Positions 25,928 to 35,310 of a stretch of 64,000 bases of DNA are shown here, one piece after another (the stretch's first letter is position 1; the number at the start of each line of letters is the position of its first letter). The position numbers were made by a program, and so were the translations under genes. Source of the DNA: Candidatus Nanogingivalis gingivitcus (GTDB taxonomy: Bacteria; Patescibacteriota; Saccharimonadia; Saccharimonadales; Saccharimonadaceae); the NCBI RefSeq assembly GCF_004151455.1, contig NZ_PRLK01000001.1:72146-136145 (forward strand), given 5' to 3'. The notes beneath the pieces were generated by a model. That model had not been told where the DNA came from and ran no database searches. It saw only the letters and a list, made by a program, of their open reading frames with translations.

Positions 25928-26872
25928 TTATTGAATCTTCTTTGTCTTTTTATTCTTAGGAGCTTTTCGCTTATTTTTTAAAGCTATTTCAGGAAATTTT
26001 TCCTTTGAATCGTGTATAACCATTTGTGGAAATGGTATTTCAATATCGTTTTTATCAAATGCTTCTTTTAGAAGCCTCCTAAACTCTCCTGCAACATACC
26101 ACTGCGACCCTGCCTTAACTCTTCCTACGCTCTTTATTTCCATAGAAGAATCTAAAAATTGGTTAATGCGTGTAAATTTAATAGGGTCAATGATCTGTTC
26201 TTTTAGATCTTCCCTTTCCATCATTTCTTCACCAATACGGTTAATAACCTCTTCTAACTTATCTATATCGGTACTATAAGATACGCCAAAGGCCATATTA
26301 ACATTAGCGTATTTAAATGACATATTAGTAATAGCTTCACTTGCACCATTCCTTATGGTATGCAATCTACCACTAGTATCACGAATCTGAGTAATTCTTA
26401 GTGTAATATTTTCTACTTTTCCGGCTATCTCTCTACCACCTATCATAGTTTCAATACTGTCTCCAACGCGGTATTGATTTTCTATAACAATAAATATTCC
26501 AGCAACAATATCTCTAACCGTATTTTGTGCACCTAAACCAATTACTACACCTACAAGCCCAGCCCCTGTCATAAGAGAGGGAACATCAACACCTATTAAT
26601 GTTAAAAATGAAATAATAGCATAAGCCCAAAGTCCTATATCTATAATAGTTTTGAGAATCTTACCTATAGTTTGCCGACGCTTCAGCCTTTCTTCACTAA
26701 TACTACCTTTTTTGAAATGTTTTTTTGAAGAATGAAAAATAATATCAATTATTTTATGCGATAAAAAACTAGCCGTTAAGGTCCAAACCATAACGAAAGA
26801 TAATTGTAAAATATCAATCTTTATAAAACTAGTGTAAAATTTTCCAATTTCTCTAATTACGCCATCAAGCAT
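25928..26872 (-). CDS. mscS: MscS-family mechanosensitive channel
   Basis: Small-conductance mechanosensitive channel of 314 residues in the inner membrane, protecting against hypo-osmotic shock. Three hydrophobic helices lie at about 20-40, 75-95 and 98-125. The pore helix pattern GAGLVGVVIGLGAQNTVRDIVAG is typical of MscS TM3, and the beta domain follows (ENQYRVGDSIE). The C-terminus is an extra basic tail of about 20 residues (KNKRKAPKNKKTKK). TAATAT lies 6 bases before the ATG, suggesting a leaderless message. Confidence 0.93.
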   Translation of the reverse strand: MLDGVIREIGKFYTSFIKIDILQLSFVMVWTLTASFLSHKIIDIIFHSSKKHFKKGSISEERLKRRQTIGKILKTIIDIGLWAYAIISFLTLIGVDVPSLMTGAGLVGVVIGLGAQNTVRDIVAGIFIVIENQYRVGDSIETMIGGREIAGKVENITLRITQIRDTSGRLHTIRNGASEAITNMSFKYANVNMAFGVSYSTDIDKLEEVINRIGEEMMEREDLKEQIIDPIKFTRINQFLDSSMEIKSVGRVKAGSQWYVAGEFRRLLKEAFDKNDIEIPFPQMVIHDSKEKFPEIALKNKRKAPKNKKTKKIQ

Positions 26873-26878
26873 ACGCTT

Positions 26879-26884
26879 ATATTA
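26879..26884 (-). promoter_or_regulatory. -10 box, leaderless type (mscS)
   Basis: TAATAT on the minus strand, 6 bases (AAGCGT) before the ATG. Confidence 0.5.
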
Positions 26885-26937
26885 TTACATTTAAAAATTT
26901 ATTTTTCAAGGTATCAGCTTTATTCAAACTTATTTCA

Positions 26938-27657
26938 TTAAGAATTTAGGAATTGTCTAACCCTATCTGTTTTAGGGTGTTCAAAAACTTGCTGTGGTGT
27001 GCCATCTTCAATTATACGTCCTTTATCTAAAAATATAACTCTACTAGCCACTTCTCTAGCAAATTTCATCTCATGAGTAACAATAACCATAGTCATTCCA
27101 CCTTCAGCAACTTTTTTTATTACTTCCAATACTTCTCCAATCATTTCAGGGTCCAATGCTGAAGTAGGTTCATCAAATAGCATAATTTTAGGGTTCATCG
27201 CTAAAGCCCTTGCAATAGCAACCCTTTGCTTCTGTCCACCTGATAAATTAGATGGGTATTCATAAGCTTTATTTTTTAGCCCTACCTTATCTAATAATTT
27301 TAAAGCTAGTTTGTCGGTATCACTGTTATTCATTTTTAAAATTTTCTTAGGTGCAAGCTTAATATTCTCTATTACGCTCAAATTAGGAAATAGGTTAAAC
27401 TGCTGAAAAACCATTCCAACTTCCTGCCTTAATTTATTTAAATCTACTTTAGTCCCTACAATTTCTTCATCAATAATTTTAATTGAACCACTAGTGGGTT
27501 TTTCTAAACAATTTAAACATCTAAGAAAAGTTGATTTACCGCTACCACTAGAACCTAAAACAGCAACAACTTCACCTTTTTCTATCTCTAAGTCAATATC
27601 TTTCAAAACATGCAAACTGCCAAAAGATTTTTTTAAATTATGCACACTAATCATCAT
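26938..27657 (-). CDS. Polar amino acid ABC transporter ATPase (GlnQ/HisP-like)
   Basis: ATPase of an amino acid importer, 239 residues. Walker A is [13 protein letters not shown]-loop [17 protein letters not shown], signature [16 protein letters not shown], Walker [15 protein letters not shown], and the H-loop His is in VTHEM. The family-specific start and the C-terminal [12 protein letters not shown] tail match GlnQ-type proteins. The start (ATG ATG, 27652-27657) overlaps the permease gene by 11 bases. Third gene of a three-gene operon. Confidence 0.96.
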   Translation of the reverse strand: MMISVHNLKKSFGSLHVLKDIDLEIEKGEVVAVLGSSGSGKSTFLRCLNCLEKPTSGSIKIIDEEIVGTKVDLNKLRQEVGMVFQQFNLFPNLSVIENIKLAPKKILKMNNSDTDKLALKLLDKVGLKNKAYEYPSNLSGGQKQRVAIARALAMNPKIMLFDEPTSALDPEMIGEVLEVIKKVAEGGMTMVIVTHEMKFAREVASRVIFLDKGRIIEDGTPQQVFEHPKTDRVRQFLNS

Positions 27658-28345
27658 TTTTTAATTTCCTTTCTACTTTATTTGCAATTCTAGTGAAAAT
27701 AGTTGTTAAACATAAATAAATAATTGCCGCCGCAAATAAAGATTGAAAAGCTGTTGCTGTTTGAAAGCGAATATTATCAGCTCCACGCATAATATCGTTT
27801 AAACCAATCCAACCTACTACAGATGTCTCCTTAAGCAATGCTACGAATTCTGAAGCTAAGGCAGGAATAGAATTTTTAAAACCTTGTGGTAGAATAACAT
27901 ATTTCATAGCTTGCCAATGTGATAAGCCTAAAGATCTCGCAGCTTCCATTTGACCTTTATCTATACTTTCTATACCACCTCTAATAATTTCTGCTATATA
28001 AGCACCTGCATTCATACCAAAAGCTACACTTGCTACTAGTATTTTTGGTAAAAATTGGTAACTTCCAAAAACTACATAATACATAATTAAAAGTTGGACT
28101 AATAGTGGTGTTCCCCTGATAATATCAACATATAGCTTACCTAAAGAGGCTATAGGGTTAAAATCACCAATTTTTCCACCAAAACTTGCCAAAGGTGTAA
28201 ATTTTGATGCTCTCATTAAAGCAATCAAAACTCCTATAGCAACACCGAGGCTTAAAGATAAGGCGGTTAGAACTAGTGTAACTTCTAAGCCATGCCAAAA
28301 ATAAAGCCATCTATTATTGCCAAAAATAACTTCCCAAAAATTCAT
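27647..28345 (-). CDS. Polar amino acid ABC transporter permease (HisM/GlnP-like)
   Basis: Membrane subunit of 232 residues with about five helices. The EAA loop that contacts the ATPase is visible as [21 protein letters not shown]. The conserved [17 protein letters not shown] and [11 protein letters not shown] segments fit the HisM/GlnP family. It presumably works as a homodimer with the ATPase and the binding protein encoded on either side. One base separates it from the binding-protein gene. Confidence 0.95.
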   Translation of the reverse strand: MNFWEVIFGNNRWLYFWHGLEVTLVLTALSLSLGVAIGVLIALMRASKFTPLASFGGKIGDFNPIASLGKLYVDIIRGTPLLVQLLIMYYVVFGSYQFLPKILVASVAFGMNAGAYIAEIIRGGIESIDKGQMEAARSLGLSHWQAMKYVILPQGFKNSIPALASEFVALLKETSVVGWIGLNDIMRGADNIRFQTATAFQSLFAAAIIYLCLTTIFTRIANKVERKLKNDD

Positions 28346-28346
28346 A

Positions 28347-29174
28347 TTATTTTAACTCCGTACTATCTTCTTCAGTGTTTATATTTCTATAGTAATCTTC
28401 ACCAAAATATTTAATAACAAGGTTCTTATAGCGTCCATCTTTCTTCATTTGCTTTATTTCTTCATCAACCTTATTTTTAAGCTCTTCATTACCTTTTTTC
28501 ATTGCTATAGCATAATTTTCACTTGTTAGGGGTGAAGATAATATCTCTAAATCTGGAAAGTTAACAACATATTGGCTTGCTGGTGCTTCATCTAAAATAA
28601 CTGCTTCAATACCACCACTAGATAACTCTTGTAAAACACTAGGTGCATTAGGGAATTGTGAAATTTTACTGCCACTTATCCCCCTTGCTACGTTATCTCC
28701 AGTAGTTCCTAACTGAACGCCAATATGTTCGCCTGCTAATTGGAACTTGTTACGAATTCTAGACCCTTTGCGTACAATAATCTTTTGTGCTGCTGAAAAA
28801 TATGGAGCTGAGAATAATGCATTTTTTTCTCTTTCTGGCGTTACACTCATTCCAGCTACAGCCATATCTATTTGCCCACTTTCTAGTGCTGGTAAAAGTC
28901 CATCAAAAGACATATCAGAGACTTTTAATTCTTTACCTAACTTTTTAGCTATCTCACGGCTCATATCAATATCAAAACCTACAACATTACCATTTTCTTG
29001 GTATTCAAAAGGTTTAAAACCGGCATTAGTACCAATAACTAAATAATTATTATTTTGTCTAAAAACACCCTCCCTGCTCATAATATCTAAAAACATAGCC
29101 GTAATAATAACAACGAAAAATATTCCCCCAAAAATCCAGCTAATGCCAAAATGATTGTTCTTACGCTTATCCAT
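28347..29174 (-). CDS. Membrane-anchored amino acid binding protein (SBP family 3)
   Basis: Extracytoplasmic substrate receptor of 275 residues. An N-terminal helix (about 10-30) anchors it; no lipobox cysteine is present. The binding fold has the family motif GFDIDMSREIAKKLGK and the ligand-site stretch DGLLPALESGQIDMAVAGMSVTPERE. Polar amino acids such as arginine or glutamine are typical ligands; closeness to arcABD (3 kb) makes arginine attractive but this is inference. First gene of the importer operon, with a leaderless-type promoter. Confidence 0.93.
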   Translation of the reverse strand: MDKRKNNHFGISWIFGGIFFVVIITAMFLDIMSREGVFRQNNNYLVIGTNAGFKPFEYQENGNVVGFDIDMSREIAKKLGKELKVSDMSFDGLLPALESGQIDMAVAGMSVTPEREKNALFSAPYFSAAQKIIVRKGSRIRNKFQLAGEHIGVQLGTTGDNVARGISGSKISQFPNAPSVLQELSSGGIEAVILDEAPASQYVVNFPDLEILSSPLTSENYAIAMKKGNEELKNKVDEEIKQMKKDGRYKNLVIKYFGEDYYRNINTEEDSTELK

Positions 29175-29180
29175 ATAGTT

Positions 29181-29189
29181 ATTTTACCA
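29181..29189 (-). promoter_or_regulatory. Extended -10 promoter, leaderless type (ABC importer operon)
   Basis: TGGTAAAAT on the minus strand, 6 bases before the ATG at 29172-29174. Confidence 0.65.
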
Positions 29190-29234
29190 CTTATCCTGAA
29201 ATAATTAAATTTAAGATATTTTTAAGCTCATTCG

Positions 29235-29243
29235 TGGTAGAAT
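29235..29243 (+). promoter_or_regulatory. Extended -10 promoter, leaderless type (rclA)
   Basis: TGGTAGAAT, 6 bases before ATG at 29250. It is divergent from the importer promoter, with about 45 bases between the two -10 boxes. Confidence 0.7.
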
Positions 29244-29249
29244 ACTATT

Positions 29250-30566
29250 ATGTTAAAATATGATCTAATAATTATTGGTTTTGGTAAAGCTGGCAAAACT
29301 ATCGCCTCAAAAATGGCTTCTCAAGGCAAGAAAGTTGCCCTAATAGAACAAGATGAAAATATGTACGGTGGTACTTGCATTAATATTGCTTGTATTCCTA
29401 CGAAAATAATGCTAGAAAGTAGTAAAAATAATACAAATCTATTAGATATTATTAAAAATAAAAATATTATTACAAAAAAATTAAATCTAAAAAATTATAA
29501 TCTAGTAAAAGATAATGGCGTACATATTATCACTGGTAAAGCAAGCTTTAAATCTAATAAAGTAATTTCTATTAATTTAGGCGACCATCAAGAAAATATA
29601 GAGGCAAATAATATTATTATTAATACTGGAGCTACCCCAATAAAACCAAATATAGTAGGTATTAATAATACTAAAAATGTTTTTAATTCTACCGAAATAC
29701 AAAACATTAATTTTAAGCCAAAAAAATTAGCTATTATTGGCGGTGGTCATATCGGCTTAGAATTTGCTAACATTTACAAAAATATTGGTAGCGAAGTTAC
29801 TATTTTTGATGCTATAGATACATTCCTACCCAATATTGATAAAGAGGTGTCTAGTCTAGCTAAATCTTACTTAATGGAAGATGGAATAACTTTATTACAA
29901 GGTGTTAATATTGAAAATATTAAAAATGTTGATGATAAAGTTTCCATATTAGCAAATAGTAAAGAATATACTTTTGACGCTGTACTTTATGCCACTGGTA
30001 GAAAACCTAATATTGAAGAATTAAAACTAGAAAATACAGAAATTAAGTTGAATGATAAAGGTAATATTGTCATTAATGAATTTTGTGAAACTACCGTTAA
30101 AGGTATTTTTGCAGTAGGAGATGTTAATGGTGGCCCACAATTTACCTATATTTCATTAGATGATTCAAGAATTGTCTATAATTACCTAAACGGAGATAAA
30201 AGCTATTCATTGAAAGAGCGTAAATTCTTTCCAACCTCTTCATTCTTGAATCCTCCTTTATCTCAAATAGGGTTTACCGAAGAACAAGCAAAAAAACAAA
30301 ACTTGCCTTATAAAACTAAATCTATCTTAGTAGCCAATATCCCAAGAGCACATGTTGATGGTAAACTTAGGGGCATTTTAAAAGTAGTAGTAAATACAGA
30401 AACAAAACAAATTTTGGGCGCTACATTCCTATCAGAAAATGCTCATGAGCTAATTAATTTAGTAACCATTGCTATGGATAATAAAATTCCATATACCTAT
30501 TTCCAAAAACAAATCTTCACCCACCCAACTATGGCAGAAATTTTCAACGACTTATTTAATATATAA
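29250..30566 (+). CDS. rclA: RclA/Har-like flavoprotein disulfide reductase (hypothiocyanous acid reductase family)
   Basis: FAD- and NAD(P)H-dependent enzyme of 438 residues. The FAD motif reads GFGKAGKTIASKMA, the redox pair C43/C48 lies in YGGTCINIACIPTK, the NAD(P) motif is IIGGGHIGLEFANIY, and FAVGDVNGG binds FAD. The wording GFGKAGKT...MYGGTCINIxCIPTK is close to E. coli RclA as I recall it. This group detoxifies reactive chlorine species or hypothiocyanite, an oxidant abundant in saliva. The C-terminal HPTMAE replaces the HAHPT seen in lipoamide dehydrogenases. A damaged second copy lies 1.4 kb downstream on the other strand. Confidence 0.88.
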   Translation: MLKYDLIIIGFGKAGKTIASKMASQGKKVALIEQDENMYGGTCINIACIPTKIMLESSKNNTNLLDIIKNKNIITKKLNLKNYNLVKDNGVHIITGKASFKSNKVISINLGDHQENIEANNIIINTGATPIKPNIVGINNTKNVFNSTEIQNINFKPKKLAIIGGGHIGLEFANIYKNIGSEVTIFDAIDTFLPNIDKEVSSLAKSYLMEDGITLLQGVNIENIKNVDDKVSILANSKEYTFDAVLYATGRKPNIEELKLENTEIKLNDKGNIVINEFCETTVKGIFAVGDVNGGPQFTYISLDDSRIVYNYLNGDKSYSLKERKFFPTSSFLNPPLSQIGFTEEQAKKQNLPYKTKSILVANIPRAHVDGKLRGILKVVVNTETKQILGATFLSENAHELINLVTIAMDNKIPYTYFQKQIFTHPTMAEIFNDLFNI

Positions 30567-30601
30567 AAGTAAAAAAGACATTCCAATAATTTTATTAGCA
30601 A

Positions 30602-30849
30602 TTTTCGAAGGCTTCGCCTCCATACTTTTTCACTCAAGATATTAGTCTTCTTTCTTAAATCATAAATATTTGATTGGGTCAATTTTCGAAATAGCCATCA
30701 CTCCTTCTCCCTTTCCGTCGCAATTTCATAAAGATTAAACAGCACTGCCAAGCGCTCTTCGTCATTATAAATTATATTTTGTAGTTTCTTACATAATTGA
30801 ATGCATCAATTTGTTCTTTATAAAGAGATAGCAAAAGTCTAGTTTCATC
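30602..30849 (-). pseudogene. Decayed coding remnant in the 450-base gap after rclA
   Basis: The gap 30567-31017 has no intact gene. On the minus strand an open stretch (30772-30849, ETRLLLSLYKEQIDAFNYVR) changes frame at about 30772. It continues as IYNDEERLAVLFNLYEIATE to a TGA at 30698-30700. A second start overlaps that TGA (MAISKIDPIKYL) and soon stops, while a shifted frame reads IYDLRKKTNILSEK. This looks like two overlapping small genes broken by frameshifts. I do not recognise the family. The stretch 30850-31000 shows nothing further except AT-rich sequence. Confidence 0.35.
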
Positions 30850-31017
30850 TCCCAGAAAAAACTACAAAAACTCAGAGTTCTAATATTTTTAACATTCTTT
30901 AATCTGTTATGTTAAAAATTTTGGCAAGAAAATTTTATTTTTCAAGCAAACTTGGTGGTTTAAAATCAGCAAGTTTCATATAATTGATGTGTAATAATTA
31001 ATATGAAAGGACGAAAA

Positions 31018-31884
31018 ATGTTTAGTCAAAATTTACAAAAATTACGTAGCGAAAAGAATCTTTCACAAGAGCAACTTGCTGACAAAATTGGAGTTTCTCG
31101 CCAAACAATCTCGGCATGGGAAAGCGGAAAGGCTTCACCTGAATTGGATAAAATAACCGCAATTAGTAAATTATTTAGTGTTTCAATCGATGAATTAGTT
31201 GGAGAAATTGAAACAGAAGCCAGCAATTTCGATAAAAAAGAATATGAAAAAAATTATTCAAAAATAGCTTTATTGCGCGCTTCAGGAATTTTTATCTTGT
31301 TTTCAGGGATAGCTTTTGGTGCATTCTTTTTCGAAAAAGGTGTAATTGCAGGAGTTGGCTTGATGATTTCGCTTGCAATTTCAGTTCCGCTGTTTATTTT
31401 AGCAAAAAACACCGATGAACTTGCAAATAATAAATTGATTAAATCTAAAAAATCTCTGGAAAATGTTTTTGCTGATAGCGAAATTGAGTTTGCCACAAAA
31501 AATAAAATGCTGGCATCCATATTACTTGTAAGCTTATTGTTTATAGCTATCGCAACTCATCAAATTATTGTACATCTCACAAATTTTGGCGAAAATCTTG
31601 CAAATGCAATATTTATGTTATTACTTGGTATTGCTGTAGCTTCTACAACTTACGCAAATTCGATTTTTGCGAAAATTCAAAATTTTGAAGACAATAAAGC
31701 CGAAAATATTAAAACTAACGAAAAAATCGGATTTTTCGCCGCAATTCTAATGCTTAGTTTAACCGCAATTTTCCTAATTTATAGCTTCATTTCAAAAGAC
31801 TGGTCGTCAGCAGAAATTTTATTTCCAATTGGAGGAATTGCAATCGGAATCTATGCAATATTCGTTAAAAAATTCCAGAAATAA
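31018..31884 (+). CDS. XRE-family HTH regulator fused to membrane helices
   Basis: A 288-residue protein. The N-terminal Cro/CI-type helix-turn-helix (LRSEKNLSQEQLADKIGVSR, TISAWESGKASPELDK) is followed by a linker and five or six transmembrane helices (about 85-285). Such proteins are common regulators in Firmicutes but their signals are mostly unknown. I set the start at ATG 31018, 6 bases after GAAAGGA, instead of the upstream ATG at 31003. Codon choice (many GCA, AAA, ATT) differs somewhat from neighbours. Together with the flanking pseudogenes this suggests an acquired segment. Confidence 0.85.
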   Translation: MFSQNLQKLRSEKNLSQEQLADKIGVSRQTISAWESGKASPELDKITAISKLFSVSIDELVGEIETEASNFDKKEYEKNYSKIALLRASGIFILFSGIAFGAFFFEKGVIAGVGLMISLAISVPLFILAKNTDELANNKLIKSKKSLENVFADSEIEFATKNKMLASILLVSLLFIAIATHQIIVHLTNFGENLANAIFMLLLGIAVASTTYANSIFAKIQNFEDNKAENIKTNEKIGFFAAILMLSLTAIFLIYSFISKDWSSAEILFPIGGIAIGIYAIFVKKFQK

Positions 31885-31895
31885 TTTCAAAAATC

Positions 31896-31930
31896 AAAAA
31901 AATCTCTCATGCAAAATTGAGAGATTTTTA
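31896..31930. terminator. Bidirectional terminator between the HTH gene and the rclA pseudogene
   Basis: Twelve-bp stem AAAAATCTCTCA/TGAGAGATTTTT (31898-31909 with 31918-31929) with an 8-base loop and A/T tracts on both sides. Confidence 0.85.
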
Positions 31931-31935
31931 ATATA

Positions 31936-32134
31936 TTAATTTTTATATAAAGAGTGTGAATTTGCCGCAACTGCTAAAACTTTCGTTGGAATACATGCAA
32001 TATTTATACAAGTTCCATCATACATTTTTGGCGATTTCTCAATTATTGCAACTTTTTCACCCTTATCCGCCACAAAAACCGCCAAAGTTTTTTCCAGCTT
32101 TTCCAAAACCAATTATAATTTTATCAAATTTCAT
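31936..32134 (-). pseudogene. Truncated, frameshifted second copy of rclA
   Basis: From ATG at 32132-32134 the frame reads MKFDKIIIGFGKAGKN, then breaks in a run of six A. In the next frame it continues with TLAVFVADKGEKVAIIEKSP, KMYDGTCINIACIPTK and VLAVAANSHSLYKN before TAA. This matches the FAD site and redox-cysteine region of RclA (compare the intact gene at 29250) but ends after about 65 codons. One extra or missing base plus a C-terminal truncation make it non-functional. The two glycines before TC have become DG. Confidence 0.85.
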
Positions 32135-32250
32135 TTTTCTTCTTTTCTAATTATATTTTAGCACATCCTGCTTAAATTATCCTTAAATTTTCTAAAAAGT
32201 TAAAAATAAAAAAAGGTCCAAATTTTGTTGAGACCCTTCTAAATCAAATT

Positions 32251-32325
32251 TGGCTCCGGCAGCTGGGCTCGAACCAGCGACCTATTGGTTAACAGCCAAC
32301 CGCTCTACCACTGAGCTATGCCGGA
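32251..32325 (-). tRNA. tRNA-Asn (GTT)
   Basis: A 75-base cloverleaf with acceptor stem TCCGGCA/TGCCGGA, D arm GCTC..GAGC, anticodon loop CTGTTAA (anticodon GTT), T arm GCTGG/CCAGC and an encoded 3' CCA. Confidence 0.96.
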
Positions 32326-32380
32326 ATAATTAATATTATACCTAAAAGATAATTATTTTTCAATACTTTTAAATAAAATA

Positions 32381-35194
32381 CTAATTTAAAATATTTTTTA
32401 AATACTTTCCTGTCCAGCTATCTTTATTTTTAGCTACTTCTTCTGGTGTCCCGCTAGCTATAACTTGTCCACCACCGGCACCACCTTCAGGCCCCATATC
32501 AATAATCCAATCGGCTGTTTTAATAACATCTAAATTATGCTCAATAATTACCATTGAATTTCCACCATCTACTAATTTATTTAAAATCTCTAATAATCTT
32601 TTTACATCAGCAGAATGCAAACCTGTTGTAGGCTCATCTAAAATATACATTGTTTTGCCTGTATTTTGCCTTGCTAATTCGGTAGCTAGTTTAATACGTT
32701 GTGCTTCACCACCAGAAAAAGTTGTTGCTGGTTGACCTAGCTTAATATAACCTAACCCCACATCTACAATAGTTTGTAATTTTTTAGCTATTGATGGAAT
32801 ATTAGCAAAAAATTCTAAAGCTTGCTCAATAGTCATATCTAAAACATCAGCAATAGTTTTTCCCTTATATAAAATTTCTAATGCCTCGCGATTATATCTT
32901 TTGCCTCCACAAGTATCACACTCTACATAAACATCTGGAAGAAAATGCATTTCAATTTTAGTTACACCATCACCTTGGCAATGTTCACACCTACCACCTT
33001 TAACATTAAAGCTAAATCGCCCTGCTTTATAACCCCTTATATTAGCTTCTGGTGTACTAGCAAACAACTCTCTTATTTGTGTAAATACACCTGTATAGGT
33101 AGCGGGGTTAGACCTAGGCGTTCTACCAATAGCTGATTGATCTATTACTATTGCTTTATCTATTTTTTCTATACCAACAATATCTTCATGTTTACCAGCA
33201 ATTTCTTTGGCCCTATGTTTTCTAGCCAGTAATTCTTTGCTTAAAATATCATTTACTAAGGTAGATTTACCAGAACCAGAAACACCACTAACAACAGTTA
33301 TTACCCCTAAAGGAATTTCTACTTCTATATTTTTTAAATTATTTTCGCTTGCTCCAATAATTGTAATTTTATTATCTTTTATAATTTTTCTGCGTTTCTT
33401 AGGCACACTAATACTATCTTTACCACTTAAAAATCTACCAGTGGGCGAATTTTCTACTTTAGCTACCTCTTCAGGTGTTCCACTAGCTACAATATTACCA
33501 CCATGCACACCTGCACTTGGGCCAATATCTACTAAAAAGTCGGCTGCTTTTATAGTGTCTTCATCATGCTCAACCACAATAACTGTATTATGAAGATCCC
33601 TTAAGTTCTTTAATGTTTCAATTAATTTATCATTATCACGCTGATGCAAACCAATAGATGGTTCATCTAAAATATATAATACGCCTTGAAGCCCAGAACC
33701 AATTTGGGTAGCAAGTCTAATCCTCTGTGCTTCTCCACCACTTAGAGTATTAGCCGCTCTACCAAGCTCTAAATAGTTTAAACCTACATCATTCATAAAG
33801 CCTAAACGTGCTATTATTTCTTTTAAAATCATTTGCGATATTTTAGCTTGCTTATCATCTAATTTAATATTTTTAAATAATTCTAATGCCTCAGCTATAG
33901 AAAGCTCAGTAATTTCAACTATATTAAGTCCATTTATTGTAACAGCTAGTACAACTGGTTTTAACCTTTTTCCTTGGCAGGTAGTACACTTTTTTATACG
34001 CATAAACCTTTCAATGTCTTTACGCATAAAATCACTTTCGGTTTCTTTATGCCTTCTCTCTAAGTTAGGTATAACACCCTCAAAAGTAGCTTGATACTCT
34101 CTTCCATCACTAAGTGATAAGGTAAATTTTTCATTGCCTGTTCCATAAAGTATTATATCTATAGCTTCTTTACTTAGCTTTTTAACAGGAACCTTAGTTG
34201 AAAAACCATATTTTTCAGCTACTTTTTCCATTAGTTTTATTCGCCATGTTTTTTCATTTATTCTATTATATGGGCGAATTGCCCCCTCGCTAATAGTTAA
34301 ATTTTGGCTTAGTACTAAGCTAGGGTCTATTTCCATTCTAGTCCCTAAACCAGAACAAACTTCACAAGCTCCTTGTGGCGCATTAAAACTAAACAGCCTC
34401 GGTTCTAGCTCTGGAATATTTATTTCTGGATGATCCTGACAGGCATATCTTTGCGAAAAAGCTATAATTTCATCCTTATCTACATCTAAAACTTCTAAAA
34501 GACCACCGGAAAGATCTAGTGCCTGTTCAACACTTTGAGCTACTCTAGATTGCAATTCTTTATTAATCACTACACGATCAACTACAATTTCAATATCGTG
34601 CTTAATATTTTTCTGTAGCTCTGGAAATTCCTCTAAATTATAAATAATTCCATCAACCCTAGCTCTTGCAAAACCTTTTTTAGAATATTCATTAGCAATA
34701 TGAATAAACTCGCCTTTTTTAGCTTTTACAATTGGTGACAAAAGTATAATTCTACTTCCCTCTTCTATCCTCATTACTTCATCAACAATATCTTGAGGGA
34801 TTCGTCTCACTACATCTTTATGACATATCGGGCAGTGGGGCGTACCAACTCTAGCGAAAAGAAGCCTTAAATAATCGTAAATTTCTGTTACTGTAGCCAC
34901 GGTAGAGCGAGGGTTTCTAGATGTTGATTTTTGGTCAATAGAAATAGCAGGGCTTAAACCAGTAATTTGATCTACATCTGGCTTGTCCATTGTCCCCAAA
35001 AATTGCCGTGCGTAAGAGTTTAAGCTCTCCATATATCGGCGTTGGCCCTCTGCGTAAATAGTGTCAAAAGCAAGGCTAGATTTACCAGAACCAGATAATC
35101 CCGTTATTACAACTAATTTATCTCTGGGAATTTTTAAGTCAACATTCTTCAGATTATGCTCACGAGCACCTTTAATTTCTATAAAATCCGACAT
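32381..35194 (-). CDS. uvrA: Excinuclease ABC subunit A
   Basis: DNA damage recognition ATPase of nucleotide excision repair, 937 residues, full length. It has two ABC modules: [14 protein letters not shown] and [13 protein letters not shown] as Walker A, two signature motifs ([24 protein letters not shown]), and Walker [15 protein letters not shown] and [11 protein letters not shown]. Zinc modules are indicated by [14 protein letters not shown] and CEHCQGDG with [10 protein letters not shown]. An AGGT site precedes the ATG. Single gene; uvrC is at 61784-63325 and uvrB is outside the window. Confidence 0.98.
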   Translation of the reverse strand: MSDFIEIKGAREHNLKNVDLKIPRDKLVVITGLSGSGKSSLAFDTIYAEGQRRYMESLNSYARQFLGTMDKPDVDQITGLSPAISIDQKSTSRNPRSTVATVTEIYDYLRLLFARVGTPHCPICHKDVVRRIPQDIVDEVMRIEEGSRIILLSPIVKAKKGEFIHIANEYSKKGFARARVDGIIYNLEEFPELQKNIKHDIEIVVDRVVINKELQSRVAQSVEQALDLSGGLLEVLDVDKDEIIAFSQRYACQDHPEINIPELEPRLFSFNAPQGACEVCSGLGTRMEIDPSLVLSQNLTISEGAIRPYNRINEKTWRIKLMEKVAEKYGFSTKVPVKKLSKEAIDIILYGTGNEKFTLSLSDGREYQATFEGVIPNLERRHKETESDFMRKDIERFMRIKKCTTCQGKRLKPVVLAVTINGLNIVEITELSIAEALELFKNIKLDDKQAKISQMILKEIIARLGFMNDVGLNYLELGRAANTLSGGEAQRIRLATQIGSGLQGVLYILDEPSIGLHQRDNDKLIETLKNLRDLHNTVIVVEHDEDTIKAADFLVDIGPSAGVHGGNIVASGTPEEVAKVENSPTGRFLSGKDSISVPKKRRKIIKDNKITIIGASENNLKNIEVEIPLGVITVVSGVSGSGKSTLVNDILSKELLARKHRAKEIAGKHEDIVGIEKIDKAIVIDQSAIGRTPRSNPATYTGVFTQIRELFASTPEANIRGYKAGRFSFNVKGGRCEHCQGDGVTKIEMHFLPDVYVECDTCGGKRYNREALEILYKGKTIADVLDMTIEQALEFFANIPSIAKKLQTIVDVGLGYIKLGQPATTFSGGEAQRIKLATELARQNTGKTMYILDEPTTGLHSADVKRLLEILNKLVDGGNSMVIIEHNLDVIKTADWIIDMGPEGGAGGGQVIASGTPEEVAKNKDSWTGKYLKNILN

Positions 35195-35253
35195 ACTTTT
35201 TACCTGCTAAATCCTTTTTAAATCAATATATTATAGCATAAAATTAGGCTTAA

Positions 35254-35290
35254 TAAAATACTAGGCTACTTATTATAGCCTAGTATTTTG
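35254..35290 (-). terminator. Intrinsic terminator of the large surface protein gene
   Basis: Fourteen-bp perfect stem (35255-35268 with 35276-35289), 7-base loop, A/T tracts on both sides; about 20 bases past the stop at 35311. Confidence 0.85.
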
Positions 35291-35310
35291 TGTTGCTCAT
35301 TATAAACTTA

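Noticed and set aside
31956..32150. Plus-strand open frame over the rclA pseudogene
   Set aside because: It is antisense to the recognisable RclA fragment, has no ribosome site and its translation is low-complexity Pro/Phe/Leu.
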